A DNA stretch of 64,000 nucleotides from Siphonodentalium dalli (taxonomy: Eukaryota; Mollusca; Scaphopoda; Gadilida; Siphonodentaliidae), in the NCBI GenBank assembly GCA_032622095.1, contig CP136066.1:174717164-174781163 (forward strand), written 5' to 3'. The notes below the pieces were generated by a model. The model was not told the origin of the DNA and made no database searches. It worked only from the letters and a program-made list of their open reading frames with translations. Within the stretch, counting starts at the first letter, position 1. Every line of letters begins with the position of its first letter. This document shows, piece by piece, positions 1-11,585 of this stretch. The position numbers and the translations under genes were made by a program.

Positions 1-849
1 CGGAGTGTTTCACATCACTTTAAATTTATATAAAATTATTAACTTTGATTTTTATAAGATAACCTATTAATCTGAACGTTTACAGAATACATCTTCGACT
101 CAAATTACTTAGTTTTTATATATTATCGATATTAGATCGTTGTTATCACCGTGAATTTATTGGAAATGGCGTACAGTATACCCATTTAAACACGGCACAG
201 CAATCGGAATCCTCGGTACTTTCCGTCGATTCCTCTGAATGTAATAGGTGAGCCGATTCGACGAGGGTGACGATTAACGGCCCAGGTTTATATATAAAAA
301 CTTGAAAGAAGGAAAAGGATTTGGCAACAAGCGTCAGATGCTTATATAGTGTCATATCATCAGACAAGAATGGTGTGCATATAGTGGTCAGTGAGAAGTG
401 GAAGACAAGATCGAGTAAAAGGAAGAAAAACAGAGCATAATGAGAAGATTAATGTACTGATGAATTAAAGTTTATGCAACACAAAACAGATATTTTACTA
501 CCCGACATTGCACGTGACTATAGTGAACCACATTTTGAACAGTTGAGGCTTTTGATATTTCAGTGTTTCATTTATTGATTCATATTAATGACGTTTTGTT
601 TTGTCTTTTTTAAGAAGCTCCACTGTGATATTTTCCAGAATGTCCTTCAAATCTGAATAATGGCTGGGGGAACTCCCCGAATTGACTACAGACAACAATA
701 ACGTTAGATATCTGGTCATTAGATCACGTAAATCCAAAAAGAAATTGTTTTATGGGTCTCATTATCCGAACTCAATTAATATTGTAGGAAGAAGAGCTGC
801 CTCCGGAAAATCGCTAATTACGGATGACTGTACTTGATACACTTATGCA
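1..849. other. no gene recognised; repeat end at 1-25
   Basis: The first 25 bases match the end of the interspersed repeat found again near 11565-11585 and 50435-50455 (GAGTGTTTCAC followed by an ACTTTAA tail). On the - strand 146-367 is open for 73 codons with a serine/glutamate-rich stretch, but I recognise no domain and no convincing splice border, so I do not call it a gene. The remainder is AT-rich without visible structure. Confidence 0.4.
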
Positions 850-879
850 TGTCCTCGTCTTGGGTAGATGCAAGGTCAT

Positions 880-1275
880 ATACCATCCTGAACATCTGTA
901 ACGAATATGATTGGTTAGACGTTGCTTGGAAACTTGCCACATCCCCGCGATAATCTCTATATGAATATGGTCGGTCATCAGTTCCCATCCGTGGATGATA
1001 AATCATCTCTAAATCTCTTATAACTCTGATTGGTCATTCGTCGCCTTGAAAGTATTCAACACATCTCACCCATCTAAAATGAATGTGATTGGCCAGTCAT
1101 CGTCTTGAGGGTGCATTTTCATGCAACATCCCGCGCTCATTTCCAATGGCGTGATTGGTCAATCTTTGCCTTAGAAACAAGCAACACTCGCGCACAATTC
1201 TAATATATATGATTAACCAATCGTTGCCTTGAAAGCACGTATCACCTGTCACTCGTCTCTAGTGATTGGTCGATT
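880..1275. repeat. degenerate ~70-bp tandem repeat
   Basis: About six diverged units, each with a core similar to GTGATTGGTCA followed by a TCGTTGCCTTGAAA-like block, recur at roughly 65-80 bp spacing. The units differ by substitutions and small indels, so the array is old. The CCAAT-like core (ATTGG) in each unit could bind NF-Y-type factors by chance, but nothing else suggests a promoter. Confidence 0.5.
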
Positions 1276-1595
1276 TCCTGAGAATCCATTTCAGTTTGTT
1301 TTGCTAACTCATCCTCCTTGACTAGAACCAACAGCTCATGGGGATCTAAAGCTTGTCTCTCTGGGAACAATCTTCGGTGTACGATGGAATTGGTCTCACA
1401 GCTACTATCAATGAATGGCACGCTGGGTCCGCCCTGGATTAAGTTAGTTAAGCAGTCTTCCCTCGCTCTACTGAGTCCAGACACGATGTCCTTTGCTGTG
1501 GGTTCTTTTGATTTTTTATTGATGTATGTCAACTTCCTTTCTACAAAGAGATAAAACAACGAGATAGAGGTTGACCATAGTAGACAACTGTTCAC
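1242..1595 (-). CDS. possible terminal coding exon, unknown protein
   Basis: An open frame of 117 codons on the - strand. Its C-terminal 85 residues have the mixed composition of real protein, rich in Glu, Asp, Arg and Leu (for example the segment LDPHELLVLVKEDELAK) and without low complexity. A 3' splice site could lie just upstream at a CCCACAG or TTTGTAG on the - strand, which would make this a last exon ending at the stop near 1242. I recognise no family. The end overlaps the degenerate ~70-bp tandem repeat, which weakens the case because the last codons may simply read repeat sequence. No neighbouring exon was found. Alternative: chance open frame or a decayed transposon exon. Confidence 0.25.
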   Translation of the reverse strand: MNSCLLWSTSISLFYLFVERKLTYINKKSKEPTAKDIVSGLSRAREDCLTNLIQGGPSVPFIDSSCETNSIVHRRLFPERQALDPHELLVLVKEDELAKQTEMDSQEIDQSLETSDR

Positions 1596-1599
1596 CTAG

Positions 1600-2042
1600 G
1601 GACTTGGCTAGAGGGTAGATATGTTATGGGTGTCCGGCTTCCCAATACCCCATTGAACCAGTTAAAAAATTTCCATTTGTTGTTCATAATTTCCAACCTA
1701 ACCCCAGTCTAAGGTTCGAATGTTTCCAACTGATGGCCATTTCAGTCCAAAGATTTGACCGAAAGTAGGCAACTCTTAGATTATTGTTCTAAAATATCAA
1801 TATATATCACATAGTGACTAGATACTTGTTGGAACATAAACTATGAGAATAATTACAATATAACATTTTGGTCTGAATTTTCCAACTAATGTTGGGTCAG
1901 GTATGAACTTTCTGTTAAAAATAGTGGTGTAACTATGGGGATAGGTGAGAAACACCCTATAAATGTAAATGTATCCTTGTGTTCAATCCTTTCTTTAATA
2001 AATACCCATTGATACAGTGTTTTATAAAGTAATTCTTTTATA
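1600..2042. other. no recognisable content
   Basis: AT-rich unique-looking sequence. No gene, no inverted repeat and no array visible. The segment 1983-2042 resembles the flank of the hairpin family described at 2043-2110. Confidence 0.5.
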
Positions 2043-2110
2043 GAAAATGTCCAGATAATAAGTTCAACAAATAGTCATAGGCCGTAAAACTGTTGGTCTT
2101 ATATTATCTG
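2043..2110. repeat. decayed hairpin, GTTCAGATAATAAG family
   Basis: Contains GTCCAGATAATAAGTTCAAC and, 40 bases on, an imperfect reverse complement ending TATTATCTG. The same hairpin recurs at 10574-10630, 30221-30280 and 50722-50794 with better arms. This copy is the most diverged. The flanks before it (ACCCATTGATACAG type) also match the other copies, so it is part of a larger element. Confidence 0.5.
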
Positions 2111-2611
2111 ATTAGGCAAAACATATATATACCTGTGTTTCTGGCGACATGCAAGAAAAAAATAGGGGTGGGTGGCTCTTCATTTTATTTTATTTTTTCA
2201 TTTTATTTTCAACTTTGCTCAAAATAAATATGAAAACCCCCAGACTGCTACTCCTTGTTTTAATATACTATAAAACAATAAAACTAAGTACATAATATTA
2301 GAATATAGTGTAATTTATTGTTTTATTGTATAAAACATGAAAAAATAAGTTTGATTCCGCAGTGACGTAATTGAAGTGTGGTATAATTTCCGGTTTAACA
2401 ATCATGCGATGTGTCCGTTTTACAGGGAAATGAATCGGTTTACATGGAAAATAAAATGGGATGCGAACTAATTTTGCAAAATCAATAAAATGAAAACGGT
2501 CGGGGCGCTGGAATAGGGGCGGCTATACGCACGACAGGGTACTTGTGAGGTGCGATCTTTTGTTTGCATGACTTTTCGGTGCACCCCACAAGTAACGTAC
2601 GGAAAATCCAA

Positions 2612-2960
2612 TTTTAAAGAGCCATTAAATACGCCAAAGAGTCTTTATTTATCTGGGACTATTTCTTTACGCGGCCAAACAACGCATAGTTACGTGAAAC
2701 GTCATCGCATGCCTTATAGAAGCCGATGTTAGTTTCGCGTCTCATTTGTTGATGTAAGAGTATTTTGTCGAGTTTTTGGATCATGTAATAAATAGAATCT
2801 GCAACTCGTCCCCAGTTTATAGCGGAAATTATAGCGGAAATTACAAAACTCGTCCAGTAAATTAGGTCTGGACCTCGCCAAAGGCTCGGCCCAGACATAA
2901 TTTACTGGACTCGTTTTGTAAATTCCGCTATAAACTGGGGACTCGTTGTAGATCCTCTAT
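2612..2960 (+). mobile_element. hairpin-containing interspersed repeat, copy 1
   Basis: From the block CTTTATTTATCTGGGACTAT through a long hairpin at 2801-2952. The 5' arm starts ACTCGTCCCCAGTTTATAGC and the 3' arm reads GCTATAAACTGGGGACTCGT; the centre carries GGTCTGGACC-like inverted bases. Further copies lie at 30660-31086 (+) and 61687-62185 (-). In copy 1 a 15-bp block (AGCGGAAATTAT) is tandemly duplicated in the 5' arm. No coding capacity, so non-autonomous. Confidence 0.65.
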
Positions 2961-4243
2961 ATCTTTAAGTTCCAAGTCTATCTGAATTTCTGAAATGCTG
3001 TAAGGTCAATCATGTATATTTCTAAAATTCTGCATTGTTTGTTGTCATAGGAGTTACCAAACAGACCTCCAGCTATACATGTCTATACTATACTTTCCTG
3101 ATCTGATTAAAGGTTCCAGCAATTTTGATAGGCCTGTATTATGAACTGCCTGACAATTCAGCTTTTAAATAAACATACAGACTCAATTTAACAACATACT
3201 GGGCGGCAAAGCTTCCAAAAAGAAATAAGAATGCAGGCATGCTTATTTGGATCACAAGAGTGACATGTTTAATAACCAAGTGGCTACATTTTCAGTAACA
3301 GCCGAGAATAATGTTCGTGATATATGTGAACAATCATTTTTTTTTACCATATATGGTTGACATTTTGGTCTAATCAAACCTCAGTGTGACAAATTTATAA
3401 ACCGATAAAAACAATAAACACCTTTGATACCAAAGATAGTTCCATTTTACTTCAAAAAATGGTCCAAACCTGAATAGTTAATTTTTGCATATTTTGATGT
3501 CAAGTTTGTCATAGAAAATTCCAAATATTCTGTTAATATCTGAGATTACAATAGTAACAATTAACCAAGTCACATCAGAAATGTTAGTATTCAATGTATA
3601 TCAGGCAGAAAAACCAATTATGTTCATCAACCACAAATTGTAACCAATTGCATGACACGCTGGGAGCAATATCTACCATTTTTCATATTTTGGCCGCTCA
3701 AGTTCTACTCAATTCTTGTTGAAATACGATGGTGATTTTTGGTGAAATTTTATACCGTGCTCTGTAAAATCAAATTCTTGTGGTTTCATAAGGGACTGGG
3801 ACCCCATGAATGTCATATTTCAATGCACCAATGATCAGTTAACATGAAAAATACAAAAATAAAGTCATAGTTCTCAACCAATTCCAAACAGCAGAACTGA
3901 TCTAGAAGATATTAGTGAAAAACGTCTAATATTCCACTTCCAACTGCCATTTTGTCAGCCATCTTGGACGAAGAATTCCAATTTTGCCATAAACAGGTGG
4001 CAATATATCGTAGCTTCACAAAAATATACACATGTGTATACATTTGGCAAGACTTTCTCACTATAATTGCATCAAACTGACATAGTGTCGTGTCTGAAAA
4101 ACAAGACAGTCAATGACTGTGGGGTCGCTCACCAGACTGCAAAGACTGATGAAACTGGGACTCTGGCGACCACAATAGTCAGAAATTTTCATAATCACTT
4201 TAAAAGAAGTAGATCTAAACACGATATGTGGCTAGAGAGGCTT
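2961..4243. other. no gene recognised
   Basis: AT-rich sequence without an open frame of note. Runs of phrases such as GGTCTAATCAAACC and GACTGGGACCCCATGAATG resemble old interspersed repeat material continuous with the repeats at 4310-5420, but I cannot define borders. Confidence 0.4.
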
Positions 4244-4309
4244 CAGTAGTGTACAGTGGGTAATTTCAAGGTGAATAACCACCTTGAAATTACCCACTGT
4301 ACACTACTG
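4244..4309. repeat. perfect 30-bp-arm palindrome, 6-nt loop
   Basis: The arm from 4244 (CAGTAGTGTACAGTGGGTAA, continuing TTTCAAGGTG) is followed by AATAAC and then its exact reverse complement to 4309. Thirty paired bases with no mismatch and a six-base loop would form a very stable hairpin in DNA or RNA. No partner copy was seen in the window. Confidence 0.85.
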
Positions 4310-5430
4310 GTCACCCCCTCCTCCAGCTCAACAAGTCTCCTCCCGACCGGGCTCCAGACTCCCAAGTCTTGGGTTGGAATGTCACAACCGACATCTCAAA
4401 CTTTATAAAACCATTTAGACATATTTGAAGCCCAATTACCCATGGACCCAAAACACTATACATGTATTAATGAATTTGATATTTCAATGATTTTTTAAAC
4501 ACAAAAGTGTTAACTTGCCATAGCCCCGTCATTTCTTAACAGGTTGACCTGATGTTAACAAATCTGAATATCAGTTACTAAAGGATCCTCCATACTATAT
4601 GAGAAGACAATTGAAGAATTACTATAGAGACATACAGTTATGTCCCTGGTCCCACCCTATTTAACCTGGTGACCACATCTGAATAAATTTGAATACCAGA
4701 CACCAAAGAACCCTTCATACTAAATATCAGTAAAATAGACCTGATGGTCCTTGTGGTGGAAGCATGTTAAAATTTGCAGCTATTTCGGTCGAACAGTTTA
4801 ACCCGAAGTAGGAAAATATGGACTGTTACTGGTTGAAAAATCAAATCTACAGCCTCATAGCCCCCACCCAGGCAGCTTAGAAATCAATAGGAATCTATAT
4901 ATTATTATACCAGTATCAAACAGCATACAGGTAGGGTGGGTGGTTGAGAGTTAAATCTCTTATCTCTGCCCCTATTTGAATAAACATGAATCCCCATCTA
5001 TGAGATCCATTCATCTAGAAATTTCAAACGGTAGATTTTAAGAGTTGAAGAAAACTGATTTTCCTCAAAAGTTTCCTAAAAATGACCCCACGTGTACAAA
5101 TCTGAACCCCACTAACCAAAGGACCCTCCATACCAAAAGCTAAAGAGGCCTGATGGTGTTTGAAGAATTACTATGGAGGGAAAGAGTTATGGCCCTGGCT
5201 TCTCACCTATATGACCTGATGAACTCATTTGAACAAATCTGAATGCGAGTCAAAATATATAAACCCATTCGGTCTTTAAGATGTATGTGGAGAAGAACAA
5301 AATTGATGGACGGATGGAGACATCCCAACAGAGGGATGGATGGGAGGACATACTGACAGACAAATTCAATCCAATATACCCCCCAGTTTTCTTAGCAAAT
5401 CAGGGTATAATGAGTACAACTGGATAGGTG
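4310..5430. repeat. interspersed repeat with ~150-bp internal units
   Basis: Diverged units each contain a TTTGAACAAATCTGAA-like phrase, a CACCAAAGGACCCTCCATAC-like phrase, a CCTGATGGT phrase and a GAATTACTATGGAG phrase. Related copies at 6180-6770 and 60840-61250 end with a GGACGGACGG-rich tract. This is typical of repeats I associate with bivalve genomes. Non-coding. Confidence 0.55.
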
Positions 5431-5476
5431 GTGGTTAAGAATATAATAGTAGAACAGCCAAGCCTGAATATAGTGT

Positions 5477-5883
5477 CTGACTTTTGCAGAATGAGGTCCC
5501 TAAAGGGTGAATTTAGTGCTGCAATCCTGCAAGGTGGGCTAGCATCACAAAATTCACCCTCTGGGAACCTCATTATGCTTAGGCATCAACTGCTATGGGA
5601 GACATAGGAACAGGTTGAAGTTGTCCAGTTAATTGGCGATGTGCACCCATTGGCACCTCAATTATCCATTTTATCTTCTGCATATTAGGGAATTAGATTA
5701 GAAACTGAACAGAAGGGAAAAAGTAAGTAGAAATGTCAATTTAAGACCCTGTATACTTCCCTGAAGATGAGGCCTAAGCAGAATGAGGTCCCTGGAGAGT
5801 GTATTTGGTGATCCTAGCCTACTGTGTAGAGTAGCATCACTAAATTCACCTTCTGGGGACCTCATTCTGCAAATATCAGACAT
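5477..5883. mobile_element. small TIR element made of two hairpins
   Basis: The outer ends are inverted: GTCTGACTTTTGCAGAATGA at the left and its near reverse complement (TCATTCTGCAAATATCAGAC) at the right. Inside are two similar imperfect hairpins, 5488-5580 and 5775-5875, each opening with GAATGAGGTCCC and closing with GGACCTCATT. The two hairpins are diverged direct copies of each other. No coding capacity. Confidence 0.55.
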
Positions 5884-6089
5884 ACATAATTTTGTTTTGA
5901 TTTCATGTTAATAACACAGTTAAACACACACAGGGCATGAATGTTTACACCTACCTGTCAGCCAGATAACATCTGATGACTGTGTTATTAACTCTTTCTG
6001 TCTGGGGCTAATACCATACTCTATGGATGTTACAATGGTGTTAGTTTTACTAATTAATTTTTTCTTGACTGCAGTGGGTGCAGGGGCGG

Positions 6090-6240
6090 CGCAGATCGGG
6101 TGGGGGGGGGGGGGTAGTTAAAATGAAAAAAATACTTTTGTATTGTTCATTTTGAATTTTGATTTTTTTTTTAATTGAGCAAGGATTTAAATTTTTTTTT
6201 TTTTAAGAGTTATGTTCCTGATACGGCCCCTATTTCACAT
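6090..6240. repeat. poly-G and poly-T low-complexity tracts
   Basis: A run of about 14 G near 6101-6114 is followed by AT-rich sequence with T runs at 6165-6200. It precedes the interspersed repeat at 6180-6770 and resembles the A/T-rich lead-in seen before the related copy at 60770-60850. Confidence 0.6.
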
Positions 6241-6770
6241 ACTGACCCCATTTGAACAAATCTGAACCCCAGTCACCCAAGGACCTACCATACAAAATAT
6301 TAGCTAAATCGGCCTAATGATTCTGGAGAAGAAGTCGTTCTAATAATTACTAGGGAGAATAGAGTTATGTCCCTGGTTCTGTCCCTATTTGACCCAGTGA
6401 CCCCATTTGAACAAATCTGACCACCAGTCACCCAAGGACCTTCCATACCAAATATAAGCTAAATAGGCCTGATGGTTCTTGAAAAGAAGTTGTTTTAAGA
6501 ATTACTATGGTGGGAAAGAGTTATGGTCCTAGCTTCGCAACTATTTGACTCGGTGACCTTATTTTAACAAATCTGAGTCTGAGTCAACCAGGGAACATCC
6601 AAACCAAATATGATCCCATTTGGCCTTATGGTACTGGAGAAGAAGATGATTCTTGACGGACGGACGGACAGACGGATGGACAGACGACGACGAGTGATGA
6701 CGGACGACGAGTGATGACTATAGCTCTACCGGAGACTTCGTCTCAGGTGAGCTAAAAAGGGTGGCCATGT
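6180..6770 (+). repeat. interspersed repeat ending GGACGG tract
   Basis: Same family as 4310-5430. Three to four diverged units of about 140 bp lead into a GACGGACGGACAGACGGATG tract, then GAGTGATGAC and a final TCAGGTGAGCTAAAA end. This complete right end defines the 3' border of the family. Non-coding. Confidence 0.6.
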
Positions 6771-6910
6771 TGGATGCTACACAGTGTCTACACGGCCACA
6801 TTCTTTTTTTCGTGTCAACATTGATTAAAAGTTGAAAGACATATTAAGGAAGAAAATGAGTGAAGTTAAGTCCTGGGGGTGCAGGGGTACCCTATTAGCT
6901 CCCAGACTAA

Positions 6911-7276
6911 CCATTCTCAATGACTCGGCCATTTGAGCTTCGTTGAGGAAATAACCTCTTCCATAAATAGAAACCATATTTGCAAAATGCTACAATATAC
7001 GGCTGGTAATAAGACGATGGGCGTGATTTGTTGATGCATAGATGTGATTGGATCAGAATGTATTCATTGTATGCCAGTACCAGACTTGATCATGCATTAA
7101 GTAGTATAACATCCGAGTCAGCGAGCCAACAGCCAAGTCTGCCAGCCAACAGACATATTTACCAGTAGTATACACATGGTCAATCACGTGATTGAAATAG
7201 ACAAGTAGATATGGTTTCTATTTATGGAAGAGGTTATTTCCTCAGCGAAGCAGAAATGGCTGAGTCGTTGAGAATG
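6911..7276. mobile_element. hAT-like MITE, 366 bp, 9-bp TSD
   Basis: Flanked by direct repeats CCAGACTAA at 6902-6910 and 7277-7285. Terminal inverted repeats of about 75 bp start CATTCTCAA and run through AACCTCTTCCATAAATAGAA to AACCATAT. A TSD of eight to nine bases and lack of coding sequence suggest a non-autonomous hAT-type element. The arms differ at several positions, so it is not very recent. Confidence 0.7.
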
Positions 7277-7289
7277 CCAGACTAATATA

Positions 7290-7810
7290 ACAAAGCGATA
7301 TCACAGATCAGCATTACGATCTAAGTTTTAACACTAGTACTATTAATTAGCACTATAATGTATGAGATAATGAGATGTACAAGGAGCTAACTTTGGTGGA
7401 GAATATTATGTCCGACTGTGTCCGAGCAAAGAAATATAAAATCAGAATGTTAAGGTTTCTCTTATTCTCTATGAGTTCATCTCGCTATCTCTGGGTTAAT
7501 TTTGGGAAAGCCAAAGCATCCCATTATTCCCATTATTGAGAAAAATATAAAAGTTTGTTTTTTTATATGCAAAAAATGATGCAACTCAGAAAGCTCAACT
7601 CGGATTTTAGGGGACTTTTTGTGATGCGTCCGTGATGTTATCGCCTAAATAATATTTAAATAAATCAGCTTTCCCCGATTTATGTCCTTACTTCTCCCTT
7701 TTCACGTCTAATGTGTCTGGATTAATTCATATCAAAAACAATATATGCAGGTTGTTTACACAGTAACCAGTCGGCTAATCACACCTCACACTTCAGATAT
7801 ATGAGCAGTG
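7290..7810. other. no recognisable content
   Basis: AT-rich with no open frame, inverted repeat or array that I can support. Confidence 0.5.
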
Positions 7811-7817
7811 CAATGAT

Positions 7818-8784
7818 CAGGTCGGGCACAGGTGCCAAATGAGCTAACATTTGAGCTCACATAGCTAAATCGAGCTAAATTTTTAATGTGATTTAAGTCC
7901 ATTTCCTCAGTTCAACACATGCATCAAATTATCGCATTGCGAATTTACATTCATTAGTTAGACCCCATGTCAAGCTTCACAGAAACTCCTTCCGTACAAG
8001 TAATTAAAACAGCAGTGGCGTGATCAAAGGCAATTTGATTAACACTTTTAGGAGAATGATTAAACTTCTTTTTGAACTTACGAATTGTGTTTATAAAACT
8101 GCCGCTTCTGCATATTAATTTACCTGGAATATATTTCTGAAGGTTAAGGACACAAGGTTACAATGTCTTGTCCGACTGGATAAACCACGGGCATCGATTT
8201 ACGATAAATCGTTTGCCGAACGTACACTGATCTGCCATTAAGAGAAGAAAAAATACGGAAGCGCGAGTGGTCAGTACATTCATATTTTACGCATCGTTTA
8301 CTGTGTCTTCAATTGTGTCGATGTGGTAAAAGCGCGTGGCTTTCCGTATCGTCCAACCAGTGAAATTCAATTAAAATTATGCTTATAAACATATAGAAAC
8401 AGCCTGTTTTGAGCAGCCAATCAGAACATTTGTTTCATTTTATCTTAGGATAAGCTTAGACACAGCGGAGCGAATCTGACACAGCACGATTTGCCGACTG
8501 AAAAGTCAATTTAAAACTATTTTCTCTCACGAATTTTAATGAAAACATATGGATAAATCCTTAAGCAAATGTCATGTAAAAGATATCAAAACTGTTGTGA
8601 GTAGATGAGCACACAATGTATTTGTGAAGCTCAATACTAGGTTGGTTCAGTAGAAATAAATTCGCAATTTGATGCACGCGTTGAACTGAGGAAATGGACT
8701 TAAATCACATTAAAAATTTAGCTCGATTTAGCTATGTGAGCTCAAATGAGCTATTTAGCTCATTTGGCACCTGTGCCCGACCTG
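7818..8784. mobile_element. TIR element, 967 bp, TSD ATGAT
   Basis: Termini CAGGTCGGGCACAGGTGCCA and its exact reverse complement, with extended inverted repeats of about 130 bp on each side (including GAGCTCACATAGCTAAATCG and GAAATGGACTTAAATCACAT). Flanked by ATGAT at 7813-7817 and 8785-8789. The right arm carries an extra short GAGCTATTTAGCTC palindrome. No transposase frame inside, so it must move in trans. Confidence 0.75.
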
Positions 8785-9079
8785 ATGATTATCTGACATC
8801 ATATCATATCAGTCCTTCGATTCTGTAAAATGCAGGAGTGTGATTGGTCACTCGCCTAACCTGAAACCCAGGCGTGTGATTTTGGTGGATATTTCGGGGG
8901 TATAAAATGACGAACGAAGACTCAAAATTAAATCAATTTTTATCACCATTGTGATTCATCTTGTACACATGTATTCTTCAAATTGAAGTAATGAACAATT
9001 AAAACTAAAAAAAATCTTTCTAGGAATTTGGAAATATCCATGCATTGTGAGGGACGATATAGGGTTAAATCAACTGAAT

Positions 9080-9215
9080 TGTTCACTCTGAACGTTCATC
9101 TTCCGTGTCACTGTCGGTACTCTCCCCGGTAACCCGGAACTACTCGAATCTGATGACTCATTGTCATTCAAAAAGTCCGAATCCGATCCGGAATCATCTC
9201 CGCTGCTGTGGATAA
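9080..9215 (-). CDS. possible acidic C-terminal exon
   Basis: On the - strand a good 3' splice site (ATTATCCACAG) ends near 9210 and is followed by an open frame running to a TGA near 9075. The reading is strongly acidic and serine-rich, with the stretch SGDDSGSDSDFLNDNESSDS. Such tracts occur in nuclear proteins and in the N-termini of some transposases, but composition alone does not assign a family. The frame upstream of the splice site reaches a stop after about 20 codons, consistent with an exon border. No partner exon was identified, so this could be chance or a relic. Confidence 0.3.
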
Positions 9216-10527
9216 TGATAACCACGTGCTCCCTGTGCCGATGATCGACGTCACAGGTGGAACAGTGGGTGGCACATCAAAGGCCGGGTGCCGACTGCTT
9301 ACTGTACACCATAGTGGCGAGGTCAACTCAACTCCTGGACTAGAAAATTCAACTCAATCCAAAGCACGACGCTTGCAAGCTTGCAAAATCAAATGGGTCA
9401 CACGGCATTAACACTGCCAATGCTTTGGTTTAACCCTTTTTCAATCGTGCGCCAAATATCGCCGAGAAGTGTGATTAATTACTCGCCAAGATTTAATTTC
9501 AGGCGTGCTATGGTGCGCGAGCGCACGCCTCATTATCGAAGGCCTGTCATATCGTGCTCCGGTCGCTCGACGGGAAGATCCGAAGAACAAGAACGGATAG
9601 CGGCTATGTCCCAGAAAGAAACGACAACGCACAAAAAAAAACAAGAATAAGACAAAGAGGAAAAAAAATAAGGAAAAAAACAACAGTATGTCTAGAACAT
9701 TTTCATCATTTCATGTATTATTCTATTATCCCTTGGGCCGAGACAGCCCGGGGCGACCTGGTTCGGGACGAGCTGGCCCAGGTCGATTGGACCAAGTTGT
9801 CACTGGGACGAGCTGGCCTGTTTCCTTATAATTTATTGTAGTCTGTAGATCGATCAGAGGCTCAGCGTTGCACGACCTGATCATGTCGACCTATTAATGC
9901 TACACCTACCAAGATTTGATATATATCGCTCTGAGCTGATGAAATCTCTCAGTGGATCATTTACAACTGGTATTTTCACCATTTCATCTGATTCTTCTCG
10001 AATAGGAATCCAGGGATCGTTATCAATTCTTTTGGATGAGTTATCTGAATTCATTTCCTGGTTGTGGTGTCGCTGGTGCTAAAAGCCACTCATTGGTTGC
10101 CAGAACGAGTAATAGAACTTTTTCACGGAACACATTTTGCGGAATGCAAAGAAAAAATACAACCAAATATTTTAACCACTGGAGTTATACGAGATGAATC
10201 ACCATTTGTATATAAAACTCTCTCACAGAATATCTTAACTTACAAAAAAAACAAAAAAACCCACATAACGAAACATAACTTTTACTTACATATTTTAATC
10301 CTATACAACCATTATACAATTAACTCAGGTTTTATACTTATTTTAATTGTGAGGAGCTCCTCATATAAAACTTGCATATCTAACAATTTATCTTGGGACT
10401 TTGATCACAAAGTCGAATGCTCTATCTAGCTCTGTTACATCCTTACGTCGATTAAACACAACTCGTATTTTATTTATAAAACTAACATGACACATATTTG
10501 CGCTGGTTTTGTTTACCAATTGACTAT
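9216..10527. other. no gene; short GGGACGAGCTGGC repeats
   Basis: Between 9735 and 9825 the phrase GGGACGAGCTGGCC recurs two to three times with small changes. The rest is AT-rich with several chance open frames (for example 10064-10429) lacking protein-like composition. Confidence 0.4.
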
Positions 10528-10531
10528 TTAA

Positions 10532-11034
10532 CCCTTCCTATATACTAAATATTCATTGACTAGTTCCCTTAGGAAATGTTCAGATAATAAGATCAACAAG
10601 TCGTTTGTTGAACTTATTATCTGAACATTTGTCACATATGAGTATACATAATTGTAGCTGCTCTTGTATAAGCGAGTTCAATGAGTCGCGGCCGTATTGA
10701 ATCATCCAGCCCCGTTCCGTGGTTTCAGAGATTCATTCAGCCCCGGTTCCGTGGTTTTAGTGCTACTTGTGAAAGTTCTGGAGTAGCATTTGCATATTCA
10801 TGACTTCCATATATGGAAATGCTACTCCAGACCTTTGACGTGTAGCACTAAACCAGGGAATCGGGTCTGGTGGATCCAATACGGCTGCGAGTTAGTGACA
10901 GGGCGTATTATCTGCTTTTCTGTCTGTCGTCTGCTTTTGTTGCCTGAACACCCCTCATACTCAATACTATTATAAACATTGGACAATGTATACTTTTATA
11001 ACTGAATGGGATAATCCATTTCGTATAGAAAGGG
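10532..11034. mobile_element. TTAA-flanked MITE, 503 bp, two hairpins
   Basis: TTAA at 10528-10531 and 11035-11038; termini CCCTTCCTATA and the inverse of CCCTTTCTATA. A perfect-looking short hairpin at 10574-10630 (GTTCAGATAATAAG arms) and a long imperfect hairpin at about 10743-10862 (TAGTGCTACTTGTG and CGTGTAGCACTA ends, GGAGTAGCATTT/AAATGCTACTCC inner stem) fill it. TTAA duplication with CCC ends is the piggyBac signature. No transposase is encoded. Confidence 0.65.
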
Positions 11035-11189
11035 TTAAAGCCAGCAGCTGTTCAATTTGAAAACTTAGACGACACCCAACATCAAGAAAATGATCAGGCA
11101 TGCATGCGAGTTCTTTGTTTCTATGAATAATCATGGTACCGTTACTGTGTTTGTTGACTGCATGGCTGCTTTGATTATCATTATCACAT

Positions 11190-11585
11190 AGCTTTGTGTA
11201 GTCTTAAAGACATATTATGGACATATTCGGGTGCGTGAAACTGATAAGATAGTACTCAGTCGCCATGCCAACTGTGAGAATGTAGCATTCTACTAACACC
11301 GCCGACTCGAATAATCTCAAATAAATCGACGTACCACTCCATAGAAATCATCGTCTGAACTACGCTTAATTGTAAATATTTACATCTCGATTCGGGACGC
11401 AATAATCGTCTATAAACTAACGCAAATCAGTTCGCCATCGATACTATTTGCATGTAATTAATATATAAGAATGACGGTGTGTGCTGTAAATTTGGATTAA
11501 TATTCGTAAACATAACTATTTTGAGCAAGAAAATTCTCCATTTTTATTTTATCACCCAACCGGAGTGTTTCGCTTCACTTTAAGA
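11190..11585 (+). repeat. interspersed repeat ending GAGTGTTTCRC
   Basis: About 390 bp resembling 50083-50455: shared phrases include TACCACTCCATAGAAA, ATTAATATATAAGAATGACG and TTTTGAGCAAGA. The right end matches base 1-25 of the window. A further inverted partial copy is at 50885-51100. Non-coding. Confidence 0.6.

Noticed and set aside
1318-1554. 78-codon + strand frame
   Set aside because: Overlaps a better - strand candidate and shows no domain.
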